From contig CAVEQO010000011.1 in the NCBI GenBank assembly GCA_963617965.1, forward strand, positions 1 through 61,665: a DNA stretch of 61,665 bases. The letters are read 5' to 3'. Shown one piece after another: positions 7,007 through 16,884 of the stretch. The notes beneath the pieces were generated by a model. The model ran no database searches. It saw only the letters and a list, made by a program, of their open reading frames with translations, and was not told where the DNA came from. Positions within the stretch are counted from its first letter, which is position 1. Each line of letters begins with the position of its first letter. Source of the stretch: UBA6382 sp963617965 (GTDB lineage: Bacteria; Bacteroidota; Bacteroidia; Bacteroidales; Bacteroidaceae). Position numbers and translations under genes: made by a program.

Positions 7007-8290
7007 CTATGAATGAAGCTTGATCATATCCACACCCATATAAGGTTGCAGAGCCGCAGGAATGCGAATGCCGTCTTCTGTCTGGTTGTTTTCAAGCAAC
7101 GCAGCGACAATGCGCGGCAGAGCCAAAGCTGAACCATTGAGGGTATGGCACAATTCCGTATGCTTGTCGTCTTTGCGGTAACGGCATTTCAGCCTGTTGG
7201 CCTGATATGTGTCAAAGTTTGACACTGATGAAACTTCCAGCCACCGTTTCTGCGCTTCGGAATAGACCTCGAAATCATAACAGATGGCAGAAGTGAAACT
7301 CATGTCCCCTCCGCACAGCCGCAGTATTCTGTATGGCAGTTCCAGCTTGACCAAAAGGCTTTCCACGTGGTCAAGCATTTCCTGATGGCTTTCTCTTGAA
7401 TGCTGGGGAGTGTCAATCCTCACCAGCTCTATTTTGGAAAACTCGTGCAGTCTGTTAAGCCCCCTCACATCCTTGCCGTAGCTGCCGGCTTCACGGCGAA
7501 AACACTGTGTGTAGGCGCAGTTTTTGACGGGCAAATCCTTTTCGTCAAGGATGACATTACGGTATATGTTTGTGACGGGAACCTCCGCCGTGGGAATCAG
7601 ATACATGTCGTCCACTTCGCAATGGTACATCTGTCCCTCCTTGTCGGGCAGCTGCCCCGTACCGTATCCGCTGTCGGCGTTTACCACTGTTGGGGGAATT
7701 ATCTCCACATAGCCGCTGTTTCTGGCTTCGTCAAGAAAGAAATTGATCAGTGCGCGCTGCAGGCGAGCCCCCATGCCGATGTATACGGGAAACCCCGCAC
7801 CGGCAATCTTCACTCCCAGATCAAAGTCTATGAGACCGTATTTTTTTGCCAACTCCCAATGCGGGAGGGCATTTTCGGGCAAGGAAGTTGAACGTCCGCC
7901 CTCCTTCACCACTACATTGTCAGCTGCGGTGTCGCCTTCAGGCACTTCCGGATAGGGGACGTTGGGAATGGTATACAAAACACGCTGCAGCTCCGCTTCC
8001 AGATCATGTTTTCTTGCCTGCAATCCGGAGCTTTCGGACTTCAGTGCAGCGACCTGCGTCTTTGCCTCTTCGGCTTCTGCCGCCTTTTTATCGCGCATTA
8101 GTTGTCCGATGGACTTGGCTATCTTGTTCTGTTGCGAAAGGTTTTCATCCAGTTTGGTCTGCGCCGCCCTGCGGTCGTTGTTCAGTCTGATAACGCTTTC
8201 TATAATCTGTGCCGCGTTCTTGAAGTGTTTCTTCTCCAATCCTTTCACCACTTCTTCCGTGTTCCGGGTAATCTGATTTAACGTAAGCAT
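7007..8290 (-). CDS. serS: Seryl-tRNA synthetase
   Basis: The 427-residue enzyme charges tRNA-Ser with serine in the cytoplasm. The N-terminal 110 residues form the long coiled-coil arm that holds the tRNA (KLDENLSQQNKIAKSIGQLM and following). The class II core is seen in motif 2 (CFRREAGSYGKDVRGLNRLH) and motif 3 (near the C-terminus, LNGSALALPRIVAALLENNQ), with TAEVPVTNIYRN for serine binding. Length is normal for the family. The ATG at 8290 follows a TACCTTTG box by about 20 bases. It is transcribed alone, with a strong hairpin downstream. Confidence 0.97.
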   Translation of the reverse strand: MLTLNQITRNTEEVVKGLEKKHFKNAAQIIESVIRLNNDRRAAQTKLDENLSQQNKIAKSIGQLMRDKKAAEAEEAKTQVAALKSESSGLQARKHDLEAELQRVLYTIPNVPYPEVPEGDTAADNVVVKEGGRSTSLPENALPHWELAKKYGLIDFDLGVKIAGAGFPVYIGMGARLQRALINFFLDEARNSGYVEIIPPTVVNADSGYGTGQLPDKEGQMYHCEVDDMYLIPTAEVPVTNIYRNVILDEKDLPVKNCAYTQCFRREAGSYGKDVRGLNRLHEFSKIELVRIDTPQHSRESHQEMLDHVESLLVKLELPYRILRLCGGDMSFTSAICYDFEVYSEAQKRWLEVSSVSNFDTYQANRLKCRYRKDDKHTELCHTLNGSALALPRIVAALLENNQTEDGIRIPAALQPYMGVDMIKLHS

Positions 8291-8311
8291 CTTCTTGTAG
8301 TTAATTTAGGG

Positions 8312-8319
8312 CAAAGGTA
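8312..8319 (-). promoter_or_regulatory. serS promoter -7 box
   Basis: The minus strand reads TACCTTTG (TAnnTTTG), 22 bases before the serS ATG. Confidence 0.55.
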
Positions 8320-8383
8320 ACACTTTTCTTCGACAACACAGCGTTGCATAAATCCGTTTTCAGCAAGAGATGCCGCACCTGTC

Positions 8384-9259
8384 CTAAAGGGCGGCAAGAA
8401 AGGCTGGCGGAATTGGCGTGGAAAAACGGAATTCCTCACCGGTGACAGGATGGTGAAAATACAGGCGCAGCGCATGCAGATACATTCGTCCTGTCTCCAC
8501 GGCTGTCGCATTCGCAAAAGCCTCCGTTCCGTATTTCCGGTCACCCACGACCGGATGGTGAAGGTCAGACAGGTGTACTCTTATCTGGTTTTTTCTGCCT
8601 GTTTCAAGCTTCAGTTCCACAAGGGTGTTTTTCTCTCCCCTTTTGATGACCTTGTAGTGGGTTATGGCAATCTTTCCGCCATTGTCAACAGGGCTGCTCA
8701 TGGTAAAGAACTGCTTGTTGTCCTTTAGCCAGCTCGTAACAGTTCCCGTCTCCGAACCAAGCATCCCCTTTGCCACCGCCACATAACGGCGGTCAAACAC
8801 GAGTCCTTTCCAATTTGCCTCAAACCGTTGCTGCGTGTCGCGGTCCTTGGCGAATATCATGAGGCCGGAAGTGTCGCGGTCAAGCCGATGCACGATGTGG
8901 GCACGGCAGTGCTGACGGGTGCGTTCAAAATAGTTGTCGAGTACTGTCTTGACACAAAAAGAGTGGTGAGATGTTGCCATGGACAAAATGCCTTCGCGCT
9001 TTTCAACCACTACGAGGTGGCGGTCTTCGTAAACAAGACACACATAGCGGCTGTTCAGCCCCGTACTCCTTACGGACTTTCTGCTGTCCAAGGCAACCTT
9101 GTCGCCAACAGATAGCGGAGTGTCGTACTGGCTGACGGCGACACCGTTGACTTGTATGCGCCCGTCGCGCAAAAACTGCCTGATGCGCGATCTGCTTATT
9201 TCGGGCATGCTTTCAAAAAGGAAAGACAACAACACGGTGTTTTTCTTGACTTCCGGCAT
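8384..9259 (-). CDS. RluA family RNA pseudouridine synthase
   Basis: The protein has 291 residues. An N-terminal S4 RNA-binding domain covers about 15-60 (SRIRQFLRDGRIQVNG). The catalytic motif HRLDRDTSG is at 124-132, with the aspartate of RLD (127) as the expected nucleophile, followed by GLMIFAKD. C-terminal ETGRKNQIRVHL and HPVVGDRKYG are typical of RluA/C/D enzymes. These isomerise uridine to pseudouridine in rRNA or tRNA; which site this one modifies cannot be told from sequence alone. It stands alone between serS and the divergent PBP1A gene. Confidence 0.9.
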   Translation of the reverse strand: MPEVKKNTVLLSFLFESMPEISRSRIRQFLRDGRIQVNGVAVSQYDTPLSVGDKVALDSRKSVRSTGLNSRYVCLVYEDRHLVVVEKREGILSMATSHHSFCVKTVLDNYFERTRQHCRAHIVHRLDRDTSGLMIFAKDRDTQQRFEANWKGLVFDRRYVAVAKGMLGSETGTVTSWLKDNKQFFTMSSPVDNGGKIAITHYKVIKRGEKNTLVELKLETGRKNQIRVHLSDLHHPVVGDRKYGTEAFANATAVETGRMYLHALRLYFHHPVTGEEFRFSTPIPPAFLAAL

Positions 9260-9541
9260 AAATCAATGCGTTTGTTTTATAGTACCCAACTGTGGGCGAA
9301 ATTACAAACAAAAACGTTCTGCCAACAAACAATCCTGTTATTTTCAGCAGGGCAGAGCGAACGCCAACAGCATAAACATCATAATGCTTGTTCCATCCAT
9401 ATACAAATGCAACAACCATCAGACAAACTCCCCCTATGCAGATTGTTCGAAAATCTTGCTGCCCAAGAGGAAAATCACCGCCAATTCAAAAAAACAGCCA
9501 TGCGCGCCCTCACTTTTCAAGGCTATGCGAATAAAATGCCG
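9260..9541. other. Intergenic region between RluA-type gene and PBP1A gene
   Basis: This stretch lies between two divergent genes. I see no gene. The plus-strand promoter for the PBP1A operon lies at its right end. No convincing TAnnTTTG box is seen for the minus-strand gene. Confidence 0.5.
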
Positions 9542-9549
9542 TATCTTTG
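9542..9549 (+). promoter_or_regulatory. Promoter -7 box of the PBP1A operon
   Basis: TATCTTTG matches TAnnTTTG, with TTTTC about 25 bases upstream as a possible -33 element. The ATG of the PBP1A gene is 64 bases downstream. Confidence 0.5.
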
Positions 9550-9612
9550 CAATTAGGCAACAGATTCCGTGCAATTTGTCTGCAAGTTTGCCGGAAAACA
9601 CATGCGAAGACA

Positions 9613-11925
9613 ATGAGAAAGAGAATCACACACATATTATGGATCTTGACTGCCGCCTTCATTGTAGGGGTCAGTTTGCTGTTTACTGCCATCTGGAACG
9701 GTTGGTTCGGCTATGTCCCGCCTGTCGAGGAACTCGAGAACCCTATCAGGAAATACGCTTCGCAAGTGTTCTCAAGCGACGGAGAACTGCTCGGCACATG
9801 GTCATACAATGAAAACCGCATGATTGCGAAACACCACGAGGTGGCCCCGTGTGTGTATCACGCCCTTATCGCCACAGAAGACAAGAGGTTCTATGAACAC
9901 TCCGGCGTAGATCTCAGGTCGCTGGCCAGAGCGGTGGTGCTGCGCGGCATACTGCACCGGAAACAAGCTGGAGGTGGAAGCACGATTACACAACAGCTTG
10001 CCAAGCAACTATACACCTCCGTAACCAGAAACAGTACGGAGCGAATCATGCAAAAAGCCATTGAGTGGGTAATTGCCATAAAACTGGAACACTACTACTC
10101 AAAGGACGAAATACTTACACTCTACCTTAACTATTTTGACTTTCTGCATCATGCCGTAGGCATAAAGAGCGCAGCCAAGATTTATTTCAACAAACAGCCT
10201 TCGGAATTGACCGTTCCGGAAGCGGCAATGCTGGTGGGAATGTGCAAAAACCCCTCGTATTATAATCCCATACGCAATCCGGAACTCACACTTGAACGCC
10301 GCAACATGGTGCTGCGGCTCATGGAAGAAAATGGTTATATTTCAAATATCGAGGCCAACGCTTACATGGAGCAAGGCCTTGGCGTGAACTTCCAGCGCAT
10401 AGCGCACAATGAAGGAATAGCGACTTACTTCAGGGAATATTTGCGACAGATCATGATGGCCGGAAGTCCCCAAAGGGAATCATATTATTCCGACCTTGAA
10501 TACAATGACGCAAAATACGAGTGGGACAACAATCCTCTCTACGGATGGTGCAACAAGCACACCAAGGATGACGGCAGCCCGTACAACATCTATGTCGACG
10601 GATTGAAAATATACACCACCGTTGACTCGCGAATGCAGCGTTATGCAGAGACAGCAGTGAGGGAGCATCTGACATGGCTGCAGCATATGTTCAACAGGGA
10701 AAAAAGAGGAACGGCGAAATACCCTTATGCCGAATCCACGGGGGCAACTACACGGCGTAACCTTATAATGCAGGCTATACGGCAAAGCGACAGGTACAGG
10801 CAAATGAAAGCAAACGGGGCTTCGGAAGAAGAAATAATGCGGGCTTTCAACAAGAAAATCCCCTTGACCGTATTCACATATCATGGTGATGTGGACACGA
10901 CAATGACACCCCTTGATTCGCTGCTCTACCACAAAGCGTTTCTGCAGGCGGGATTCATGTCCATGGATCCGTCCACAGGTTATGTAAAGGCCTATGTGGG
11001 AGGCATTGATTTCAACAACTTCAAGTATGACATGTGTTCGCAAGGACACCGGCAGGTGGGCTCCACGATAAAGCCCTACTTGTATTCCCTTGCCATGGAA
11101 AACGGCATGACTCCGTGTGATCTCGTACCCAACCAACAGCAAACCTACGGGAATTGGACTCCCCGCAATGGCAGCAATGCGCGTTACGGCGAAATGGTCC
11201 CCCTTAAGTGGGCTCTCGCTCAGTCAAACAACTGGATTTCAGCATATCTTATCAACAAATACGGTCCGGGGGCTCTTGTGCAGATAATGAAGAATTTTGG
11301 CATTCGCCACAACATCAAAGACCCCAATCTCACACTTTGCCTGGGAACGTGCGAAATATCCGTAAAGGAAATGGTCAGTGCCTATACCGCATTCGCAAAC
11401 CATGGCATGAGGGCGACTCCGCTCATGGTCACCCGCATAGAGGACAGCAACGGCACGGTCATAGCGCGGTTCCACACTTGCACTAATGAGGCAATAAGCA
11501 GCGGTAGTTCATATAGGATGATAGACATGATGAAAGCCGTGATTGACCAGGGAACTGGCAGGAGACTGAGGGGGAAATACGCATTTGTGGGAGAAATCGC
11601 CGGCAAGACCGGAACCACACAGATGAACTCCGACGGCTGGTTTGTCGGAATTGTGCCAAGGCTGGTTTCGGGGTGTTGGGTCGGAGGAGAAAACCGGAAC
11701 ATACACTTCAACAGCACCGCTATGGGACAGGGTGCGTCTATGGCATTGCCGGTATGGGCTCTCTTCATGAAAAAAGTCTACAATGACCGCTCTCTCGGAT
11801 ATTCCCAAAGCGAAAGATTCCAAATTCCTCCAGAGTTCCGTTATTGCGGAGACTCCATCCAGTCGTCATTGGACTCTCTCGGAATTATAGACGAGGAATA
11901 TTACCATGAAATAATAGAACTGTAA
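9613..11925 (+). CDS. Penicillin-binding protein 1A (bifunctional transglycosylase/transpeptidase)
   Basis: From ATG 9613 the protein has 770 residues. A short cytoplasmic tail and one membrane helix (about 8-30) are followed by a GT51 transglycosylase domain with EDKRFYEHSG (catalytic Glu near 89) and GGGSTITQQLAKQL. The transpeptidase domain has STIK (Ser484), SNN (538-540) and KTGTT (665 onward). It polymerises lipid II and cross-links peptides on the periplasmic side. The frame continues 22 codons upstream, but MRKRITHILWILTAAF is the better start. It leads a plus-strand group with kdsB 12 bases downstream, so peptidoglycan and LPS genes are probably cotranscribed. Gene name mrcA/ponA-type; the exact symbol in this genus is uncertain. 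Confidence 0.95.
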   Translation: MRKRITHILWILTAAFIVGVSLLFTAIWNGWFGYVPPVEELENPIRKYASQVFSSDGELLGTWSYNENRMIAKHHEVAPCVYHALIATEDKRFYEHSGVDLRSLARAVVLRGILHRKQAGGGSTITQQLAKQLYTSVTRNSTERIMQKAIEWVIAIKLEHYYSKDEILTLYLNYFDFLHHAVGIKSAAKIYFNKQPSELTVPEAAMLVGMCKNPSYYNPIRNPELTLERRNMVLRLMEENGYISNIEANAYMEQGLGVNFQRIAHNEGIATYFREYLRQIMMAGSPQRESYYSDLEYNDAKYEWDNNPLYGWCNKHTKDDGSPYNIYVDGLKIYTTVDSRMQRYAETAVREHLTWLQHMFNREKRGTAKYPYAESTGATTRRNLIMQAIRQSDRYRQMKANGASEEEIMRAFNKKIPLTVFTYHGDVDTTMTPLDSLLYHKAFLQAGFMSMDPSTGYVKAYVGGIDFNNFKYDMCSQGHRQVGSTIKPYLYSLAMENGMTPCDLVPNQQQTYGNWTPRNGSNARYGEMVPLKWALAQSNNWISAYLINKYGPGALVQIMKNFGIRHNIKDPNLTLCLGTCEISVKEMVSAYTAFANHGMRATPLMVTRIEDSNGTVIARFHTCTNEAISSGSSYRMIDMMKAVIDQGTGRRLRGKYAFVGEIAGKTGTTQMNSDGWFVGIVPRLVSGCWVGGENRNIHFNSTAMGQGASMALPVWALFMKKVYNDRSLGYSQSERFQIPPEFRYCGDSIQSSLDSLGIIDEEYYHEIIEL

Positions 11926-11937
11926 AACCACGATGGA

Positions 11938-12699
11938 ATGAAATACCTTGCACTTATCCCTGCCAGATACGCCTCAACCAGATTTCCCGGGAAACCGTTG
12001 GCAAAGCTGGGGGGAAAATATATTGTACAGAGAGTATATGAAAGAGTCTCAGACCTTTTTGATGAGGTTTATGTGGCTACGGACGACGACAGGATAGCGG
12101 TAGCTGTCAAGGGCTTTGGCGGAAGCGTTGTCATGACACGTTCCGACCACAAAAGCGGCACTGACAGATGCTGGGAGGCCACAGGCAAGCTCGGTCCGGA
12201 GAAATATGATGTTGTAGTGAACATACAAGGTGACGAACCGTTTATACATCCTGCGCAGATAGAATGCATAAAGGACTGCTTCTCTGACTGTGCCACACAA
12301 ATAGCCACTCTTGTAAAGCCTTTCAGCCACAACGAGTCACCCGAAATGTTGGAAAACCCCAACTCGCCGAAGGTCGTAATTGGTAAAGACATGAAAGCTC
12401 TCTATTTCAGCCGCTCCGTAATACCGTATGTGAGAGGTCTGGACAAAACTAAATGGACCGAAAACCATGTCTTCTACAAACACATAGGAATGTACGCCTA
12501 CCGCACACCCGTACTCAGGGAAATAACTGCTCTGGAACAGACTGCACTGGAGAAAGCGGAATCGCTGGAGCAGCTGCGTTGGCTTGAAAACGGATATACG
12601 ATCAAAGTAGGTATCACCGATATCGAAACTGTCGGTATCGACACACCGGAAGACCTCCTGAAAGCCGAGACGTTTTTGAAGAAAATCCAAACATTGTAG
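11938..12699 (+). CDS. kdsB: 3-deoxy-manno-octulosonate cytidylyltransferase
   Basis: The 253-residue protein activates Kdo with CTP to CMP-Kdo for the inner core of lipopolysaccharide, in the cytoplasm. The start MKYLALIPARYASTRFPGKP holds the nucleotide-binding loop, followed by VATDDDRI and SGTDRCWEA, NIQGDEPFI (metal site) and the late motif SLEQLRWLENG, all typical of KdsB. Length is normal. It sits 12 bases after the PBP1A stop and 28 before the MORN protein gene. Confidence 0.96.
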   Translation: MKYLALIPARYASTRFPGKPLAKLGGKYIVQRVYERVSDLFDEVYVATDDDRIAVAVKGFGGSVVMTRSDHKSGTDRCWEATGKLGPEKYDVVVNIQGDEPFIHPAQIECIKDCFSDCATQIATLVKPFSHNESPEMLENPNSPKVVIGKDMKALYFSRSVIPYVRGLDKTKWTENHVFYKHIGMYAYRTPVLREITALEQTALEKAESLEQLRWLENGYTIKVGITDIETVGIDTPEDLLKAETFLKKIQTL

Positions 12700-12727
12700 C
12701 CTGTCTACACAACAGCAAAACAACAAA

Positions 12728-13858
12728 ATGCATACACACTACACTACACTGCGAACCTTGCTATATGTAGCGACTTTTCTTGTTTCCGCCGACTCCTTCT
12801 GTCAGAAAATCAGCATCGGGAGTTACACGTTCAAGGACGGCTCCGTATACAACGGACAACTCTATGGAAGAAAGCCCAACGGACACGGCAAAACCACATG
12901 GCCGTCCGGCGACACATACGAAGGCTACTATTTGAAAGGACACCGCGACGGCAAGGGAATCTACACGTTCGCCGACGGAGAGAAATATGACGGCGAATGG
13001 ACAAACGACCACCAGAACGGGTTTGGCACATACTATTTCAACAACAACAACCGGTACGAAGGTTTGTGGCTGAAAGACTATCAGGAGGGAAACGGCACTA
13101 TGTACTATTACAACGGTGACATCTATCGCGGAAACTGGAAACAGGACAAACGCGAAGGAACCGGGACGTACACCTATGCGAAAGGCGCAAAATATCACGG
13201 ACAGTGGAAAGACGATGTCAAATGCGGCAAAGGAGTCTTCGTGTGGGCGGACGGATCAAAGTACGACGGTGAATGGAGCAACAATATGCGCAATGGCACG
13301 GGAGTTTTCACGTATGCAGACGGGGATGTCTACACCGGGCAGTGGAAAGACGACAACATGAACGGCAAAGGTCACTACAAGTTCAAAGACGGCAACGAAT
13401 ATGACGGGCAGTATGTTGACGGGAAACGCACAGGACACGGATATTACAAATTCGCAAATGGCAACAAGTACAACGGGATGTTCCTTAACGGCAACAAAAG
13501 CGGCATAGGGACTTTCACTTGGAAAGACGGGGCTGTCTATGTGGGGCACTGGAAGGAAGACCGCCGCAACGGAGAGGGCAAATACACATGGGCAAACGGT
13601 GACATATACGAGGGGCAGTGGAAGAATGACGAGATGAACGGCGAAGGTGTTCTGCGCCTTGCGGATGGTGCCAAATTCAAAGGGTCGTTCAAAAACGGCA
13701 TAAAACACGGAAAATGCATAGAAGAGGACAAACAGGGAAACCGGTTTGAAGGAACATACCATAACGGGGTAAAACACGGCCCGTTTGTGGAGAAAGACAA
13801 AACCGGACGGATTACCGCAACCGGCAGTTATGAAAAAGGACAGAAAACCACCAACTGA
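12728..13858 (+). CDS. Secreted MORN-repeat protein
   Basis: The 376-residue protein has an N-terminal signal-like hydrophobic segment (about 8-25, LLYVATFLVSADSF) and then about 14 tandem repeats of 23 residues with the consensus YxGxWxxxxxxGxGxxxxxDGxx, that is MORN motifs, running to about residue 370. MORN repeats form long beta-sheets that scaffold proteins or bind lipids. No catalytic domain is joined to them. Its place between kdsB and glgB, and export, suggest an envelope role, but the function is unknown. The last two repeats start with Phe and are less regular. Confidence 0.85.
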   Translation: MHTHYTTLRTLLYVATFLVSADSFCQKISIGSYTFKDGSVYNGQLYGRKPNGHGKTTWPSGDTYEGYYLKGHRDGKGIYTFADGEKYDGEWTNDHQNGFGTYYFNNNNRYEGLWLKDYQEGNGTMYYYNGDIYRGNWKQDKREGTGTYTYAKGAKYHGQWKDDVKCGKGVFVWADGSKYDGEWSNNMRNGTGVFTYADGDVYTGQWKDDNMNGKGHYKFKDGNEYDGQYVDGKRTGHGYYKFANGNKYNGMFLNGNKSGIGTFTWKDGAVYVGHWKEDRRNGEGKYTWANGDIYEGQWKNDEMNGEGVLRLADGAKFKGSFKNGIKHGKCIEEDKQGNRFEGTYHNGVKHGPFVEKDKTGRITATGSYEKGQKTTN

Positions 13859-13893
13859 CACGCTGCTCAAACCGCATATACCTATACACCATT

Positions 13894-15888
13894 ATGAAAA
13901 TCATAGACAACGATTCCTGGCTGAAGCCATACGAGGATGCCATAGCGGGACGGCACTGGCATGCCGTTGACAAAGAAAAAGAACTGGCTGGCAAAAACAG
14001 TCTTGCCGCTTTCGCCTCCGGACACGATTATTTCGGTCTTCACAAGACCCCGACAGGTTGGGTCTTTCGCGAATGGGCTCCAAACGCTACGGGCATTCAT
14101 TTGATTGGAGACTTCAACAATTGGCAAAAGACTGAAGAATACAGGCTCTCCCGCAAAGACAACGGTGTATGGGAAATAAAACTCGGCGAAGACAAAATAC
14201 GGCACGGACAACTGTACAAGATGCTGGTTCGTTGGAAAAATGGCGAGGGGCAACGCCTGCCCGCATGGGTGACACGTGTGATACAGGACGAAAAAACCAA
14301 AATCTTCAGTGCACAAGTATGGAATCCCCAAAACGGGTATAGGTTCAGACATACAAAATTCAAACGCCAGACAGGTCCGCTGTTCATCTACGAGTGTCAC
14401 GTCGGTATGGCACAGGATGCGGAAAAAGTGGGGTCTTATAATGAATTCAGAACAAACATTTTGCCTCGGATTAAAGAAGACGGGTATAATTGCATTCAGA
14501 TTATGGCAATCCAAGAACATCCGTACTACGGGAGTTTTGGCTACCATGTGTCTAATTTCTTTGCACCGTCAAGTCGCTTCGGAACGCCGGAAGAACTCAA
14601 ACGGCTCATCGACGAGGCTCACTCTATGGGCATTGCCGTGATAATGGACTTGGTGCATAGCCATGCCGTAAAGAACGAAAATGAAGGATTAGGAAACCTT
14701 GCGGGAGATCCTGACCAGTATTTCTATCCGGGCGAACGCCACACACACAACCAGTGGGACAGCCTGTGTTTTGACTATGGCAAGAACGAGGTTCTGCATT
14801 TTTTGCTTAGCAACTGCAAATACTGGCTCGAAGAATTCAAGTTTGACGGATTCAGGTTTGACGGGGTCACTTCCATGTTATACTACAGCCATGGCTTGGG
14901 TGAAGATTTCAATGGTTACGCTTCCTACTTCAACGGACATCAAGATGACAATGCCATATGCTACCTGATGCTGGCAAACAGGCTCATACACCAGGTCAAC
15001 CCCAGGGCGATAACGATTGCAGAAGAAGTGTCGGGTATGCCCGGACTGGCTGCAAAGTTTGAAGACGGAGGATACGGCTTTGATTACCGCATGGCAATGA
15101 ACATTCCCGACTTTTGGATAAAGACAATCAAAGAATTGCGCGATGAAGACTGGAAACCGAGTTCCATCTTTTGGGAAGTCACAAACCGGCGGGCAGACGA
15201 AAAGACAGTTTCCTATCTGGAGAGCCATGACCAAGCCCTTGTCGGCGACAAGACAATCATTTTCCGTCTGGTTGACGCAGACATGTATTGGCATTTCAAA
15301 AAAGGAGATGAAAACGGGACCGTCACCCGCGGTATGGCTCTTCACAAGATGCTTCGTCTCGTCACCGCATCCACCATCAATGGTGCATATCTTAATTTCA
15401 TGGGAAATGAATTCGGACATCCCGAATGGATAGATTTTCCGCGCCAAGACAACGGCTGGAGTTACACCTATGCACGCCGTCAGTGGAATCTGGTTGACAA
15501 CAAGGAGCTCCTTTTCCATTGCCTTGGCGATTTTGACAGGGATATGCTTCAGGTCCTCAAGGAAAACAAAAGGCTGTTGCAAACCAAAGTCAAGGAGATA
15601 TGGCATGATGACGGGGATCAGGTTTTGGCTTTCTCGCGCGGCAAATATCTGTATGTGTTTAATTTCAATCCCTCAAGAAGTTTTGAGGGATACGGATTCA
15701 TGATGCCGGAAGGCAAGTACAGGGTAATACTCGACACCGATGCAAAAAAATACGGCGGTTTCGGATTTTCTGATGACAACGTGGAACATTTCACAAACTA
15801 CGACCCTGTTTTGAGCCGGCAGCATAAAGGGTGGTTACAACTTTACCTGCCGGCGCGCACGGCAATGGTATTGGAAAAAATCGGTTAA
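13894..15888 (+). CDS. glgB: 1,4-alpha-glucan branching enzyme
   Basis: The 664-residue enzyme makes alpha-1,6 branches in glycogen. An N-terminal CBM48 domain (about 40-130, GWVFREWAPNATGIHLIGDF) precedes the GH13 barrel. Catalytic parts seen are DLVHSHAVKNE, FDGFRFDGVTS (nucleophile Asp323), ITIAEEVSG (acid/base Glu) and YLESHDQALVGDK, and a C-terminal beta domain follows with RTAMVLEK. The gene is complete. The start MKIIDNDSWLKPYE fits the short eukaryote-like branch of the family. No other glg gene is in the window. The next gene starts right at its stop. Confidence 0.94.
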   Translation: MKIIDNDSWLKPYEDAIAGRHWHAVDKEKELAGKNSLAAFASGHDYFGLHKTPTGWVFREWAPNATGIHLIGDFNNWQKTEEYRLSRKDNGVWEIKLGEDKIRHGQLYKMLVRWKNGEGQRLPAWVTRVIQDEKTKIFSAQVWNPQNGYRFRHTKFKRQTGPLFIYECHVGMAQDAEKVGSYNEFRTNILPRIKEDGYNCIQIMAIQEHPYYGSFGYHVSNFFAPSSRFGTPEELKRLIDEAHSMGIAVIMDLVHSHAVKNENEGLGNLAGDPDQYFYPGERHTHNQWDSLCFDYGKNEVLHFLLSNCKYWLEEFKFDGFRFDGVTSMLYYSHGLGEDFNGYASYFNGHQDDNAICYLMLANRLIHQVNPRAITIAEEVSGMPGLAAKFEDGGYGFDYRMAMNIPDFWIKTIKELRDEDWKPSSIFWEVTNRRADEKTVSYLESHDQALVGDKTIIFRLVDADMYWHFKKGDENGTVTRGMALHKMLRLVTASTINGAYLNFMGNEFGHPEWIDFPRQDNGWSYTYARRQWNLVDNKELLFHCLGDFDRDMLQVLKENKRLLQTKVKEIWHDDGDQVLAFSRGKYLYVFNFNPSRSFEGYGFMMPEGKYRVILDTDAKKYGGFGFSDDNVEHFTNYDPVLSRQHKGWLQLYLPARTAMVLEKIG

Positions 15889-16884
15889 ATGGCATCGGCT
15901 ATGTGGAAAAACATCGTTGGTTTCCTGCAACGGAGGAAGGTTCCGAAGACCAAGTTGTGCTTGTGGCTGTTTTTTACGGTACATTTGTTCGGAATATGGA
16001 TTTTCCAACACTTTATGATAGAAGCAACTTGGGCGGACTGTGGTGTTACACCCGTGACTGTTGTCTGTCTTTTCCTGATATTGTTTTTAATGCCGTATTC
16101 TCTGTCTCATAAACTCAGGATTAAACCACAGTGGTACAGTCTCATTTTCTTACCGGCCATCGTTCTTTGTACACTGCTGTCGCAAGAATCCCTTTCCTTG
16201 TCATGCTTCATAGCGGCGGCGGTTGCCGTGGGCATGTTTGTTTTGTTGGTTTGCAAACAGCCGAATATGCCGGGCAAACCCGTCACGACAAACATTGTCC
16301 TTTATTTGGGGATGGCGATATATTACTGCGTGTTTGCAAATACGGATGAACTCACACACTACAAATACAGCATCATGCATTATGAAAGAGCCGGACAGTA
16401 TGACATGGCTCTGGAAACAGGAAAGAAGTCTCTCCATATAGACAACGAAGTGTTCCGTCTGCGTGCCATTGCCATGCTTAAGACAAATACCATAGGAAAC
16501 AGGCTTTTCAAGTATCCGGTCCCGTGCGACTTCGACACGATACAAACAACAAGCGAATTGGACGCAAACCAAAGACGGGACGCCATTCTGTGCAACCTTC
16601 TGTTGCAAAAGAAATTGGATGTCTTTGTCGGGCAACTGCAAAACTGGTACGATATAAAATCTCCGGATTTGCCGCGATATTACAAGGAAGCCCTCGTGAT
16701 ATACCTGTCAAAAACGATAGACACAGACCTCACATACTACGATACTGCCGTACAGACCGACTATAATGATTTTGTCGCAGAAATGAAGAAACATTCAGAC
16801 AGGCAAGTCCGCTCAAATATGTGCAGGTGGCAGTATCCGGACACATATTTCTGGTATTATTTCTTTTTCCAACGACAGAAATGA
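15889..16884 (+). CDS. DUF6057-like membrane protein with C-terminal helical repeats
   Basis: The 331-residue protein starts at the base after the glgB stop. The first half holds about four hydrophobic segments (LCLWLFFTVHLFGIWIF, TVVCLFLILFLMPYSL, WYSLIFLPAIVLCTLL, FIAAAVAVGMFVLLV) and one near 147. The second half is soluble and looks like TPR-type helices (ERAGQYDMALETGKKSLHID). This resembles the DUF6057 family of Bacteroidota. The gene overlaps the next one as ATGA. The function is not known; the membrane position and neighbours suggest an envelope role. Confidence 0.6.
   Translation: MASAMWKNIVGFLQRRKVPKTKLCLWLFFTVHLFGIWIFQHFMIEATWADCGVTPVTVVCLFLILFLMPYSLSHKLRIKPQWYSLIFLPAIVLCTLLSQESLSLSCFIAAAVAVGMFVLLVCKQPNMPGKPVTTNIVLYLGMAIYYCVFANTDELTHYKYSIMHYERAGQYDMALETGKKSLHIDNEVFRLRAIAMLKTNTIGNRLFKYPVPCDFDTIQTTSELDANQRRDAILCNLLLQKKLDVFVGQLQNWYDIKSPDLPRYYKEALVIYLSKTIDTDLTYYDTAVQTDYNDFVAEMKKHSDRQVRSNMCRWQYPDTYFWYYFFFQRQK

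Noticed and set aside
12728..13858. Regular repeats considered as a CRISPR array
   Set aside because: The 69-base period is the codon period of MORN repeats in one long open frame; there are no identical repeats with unique spacers.
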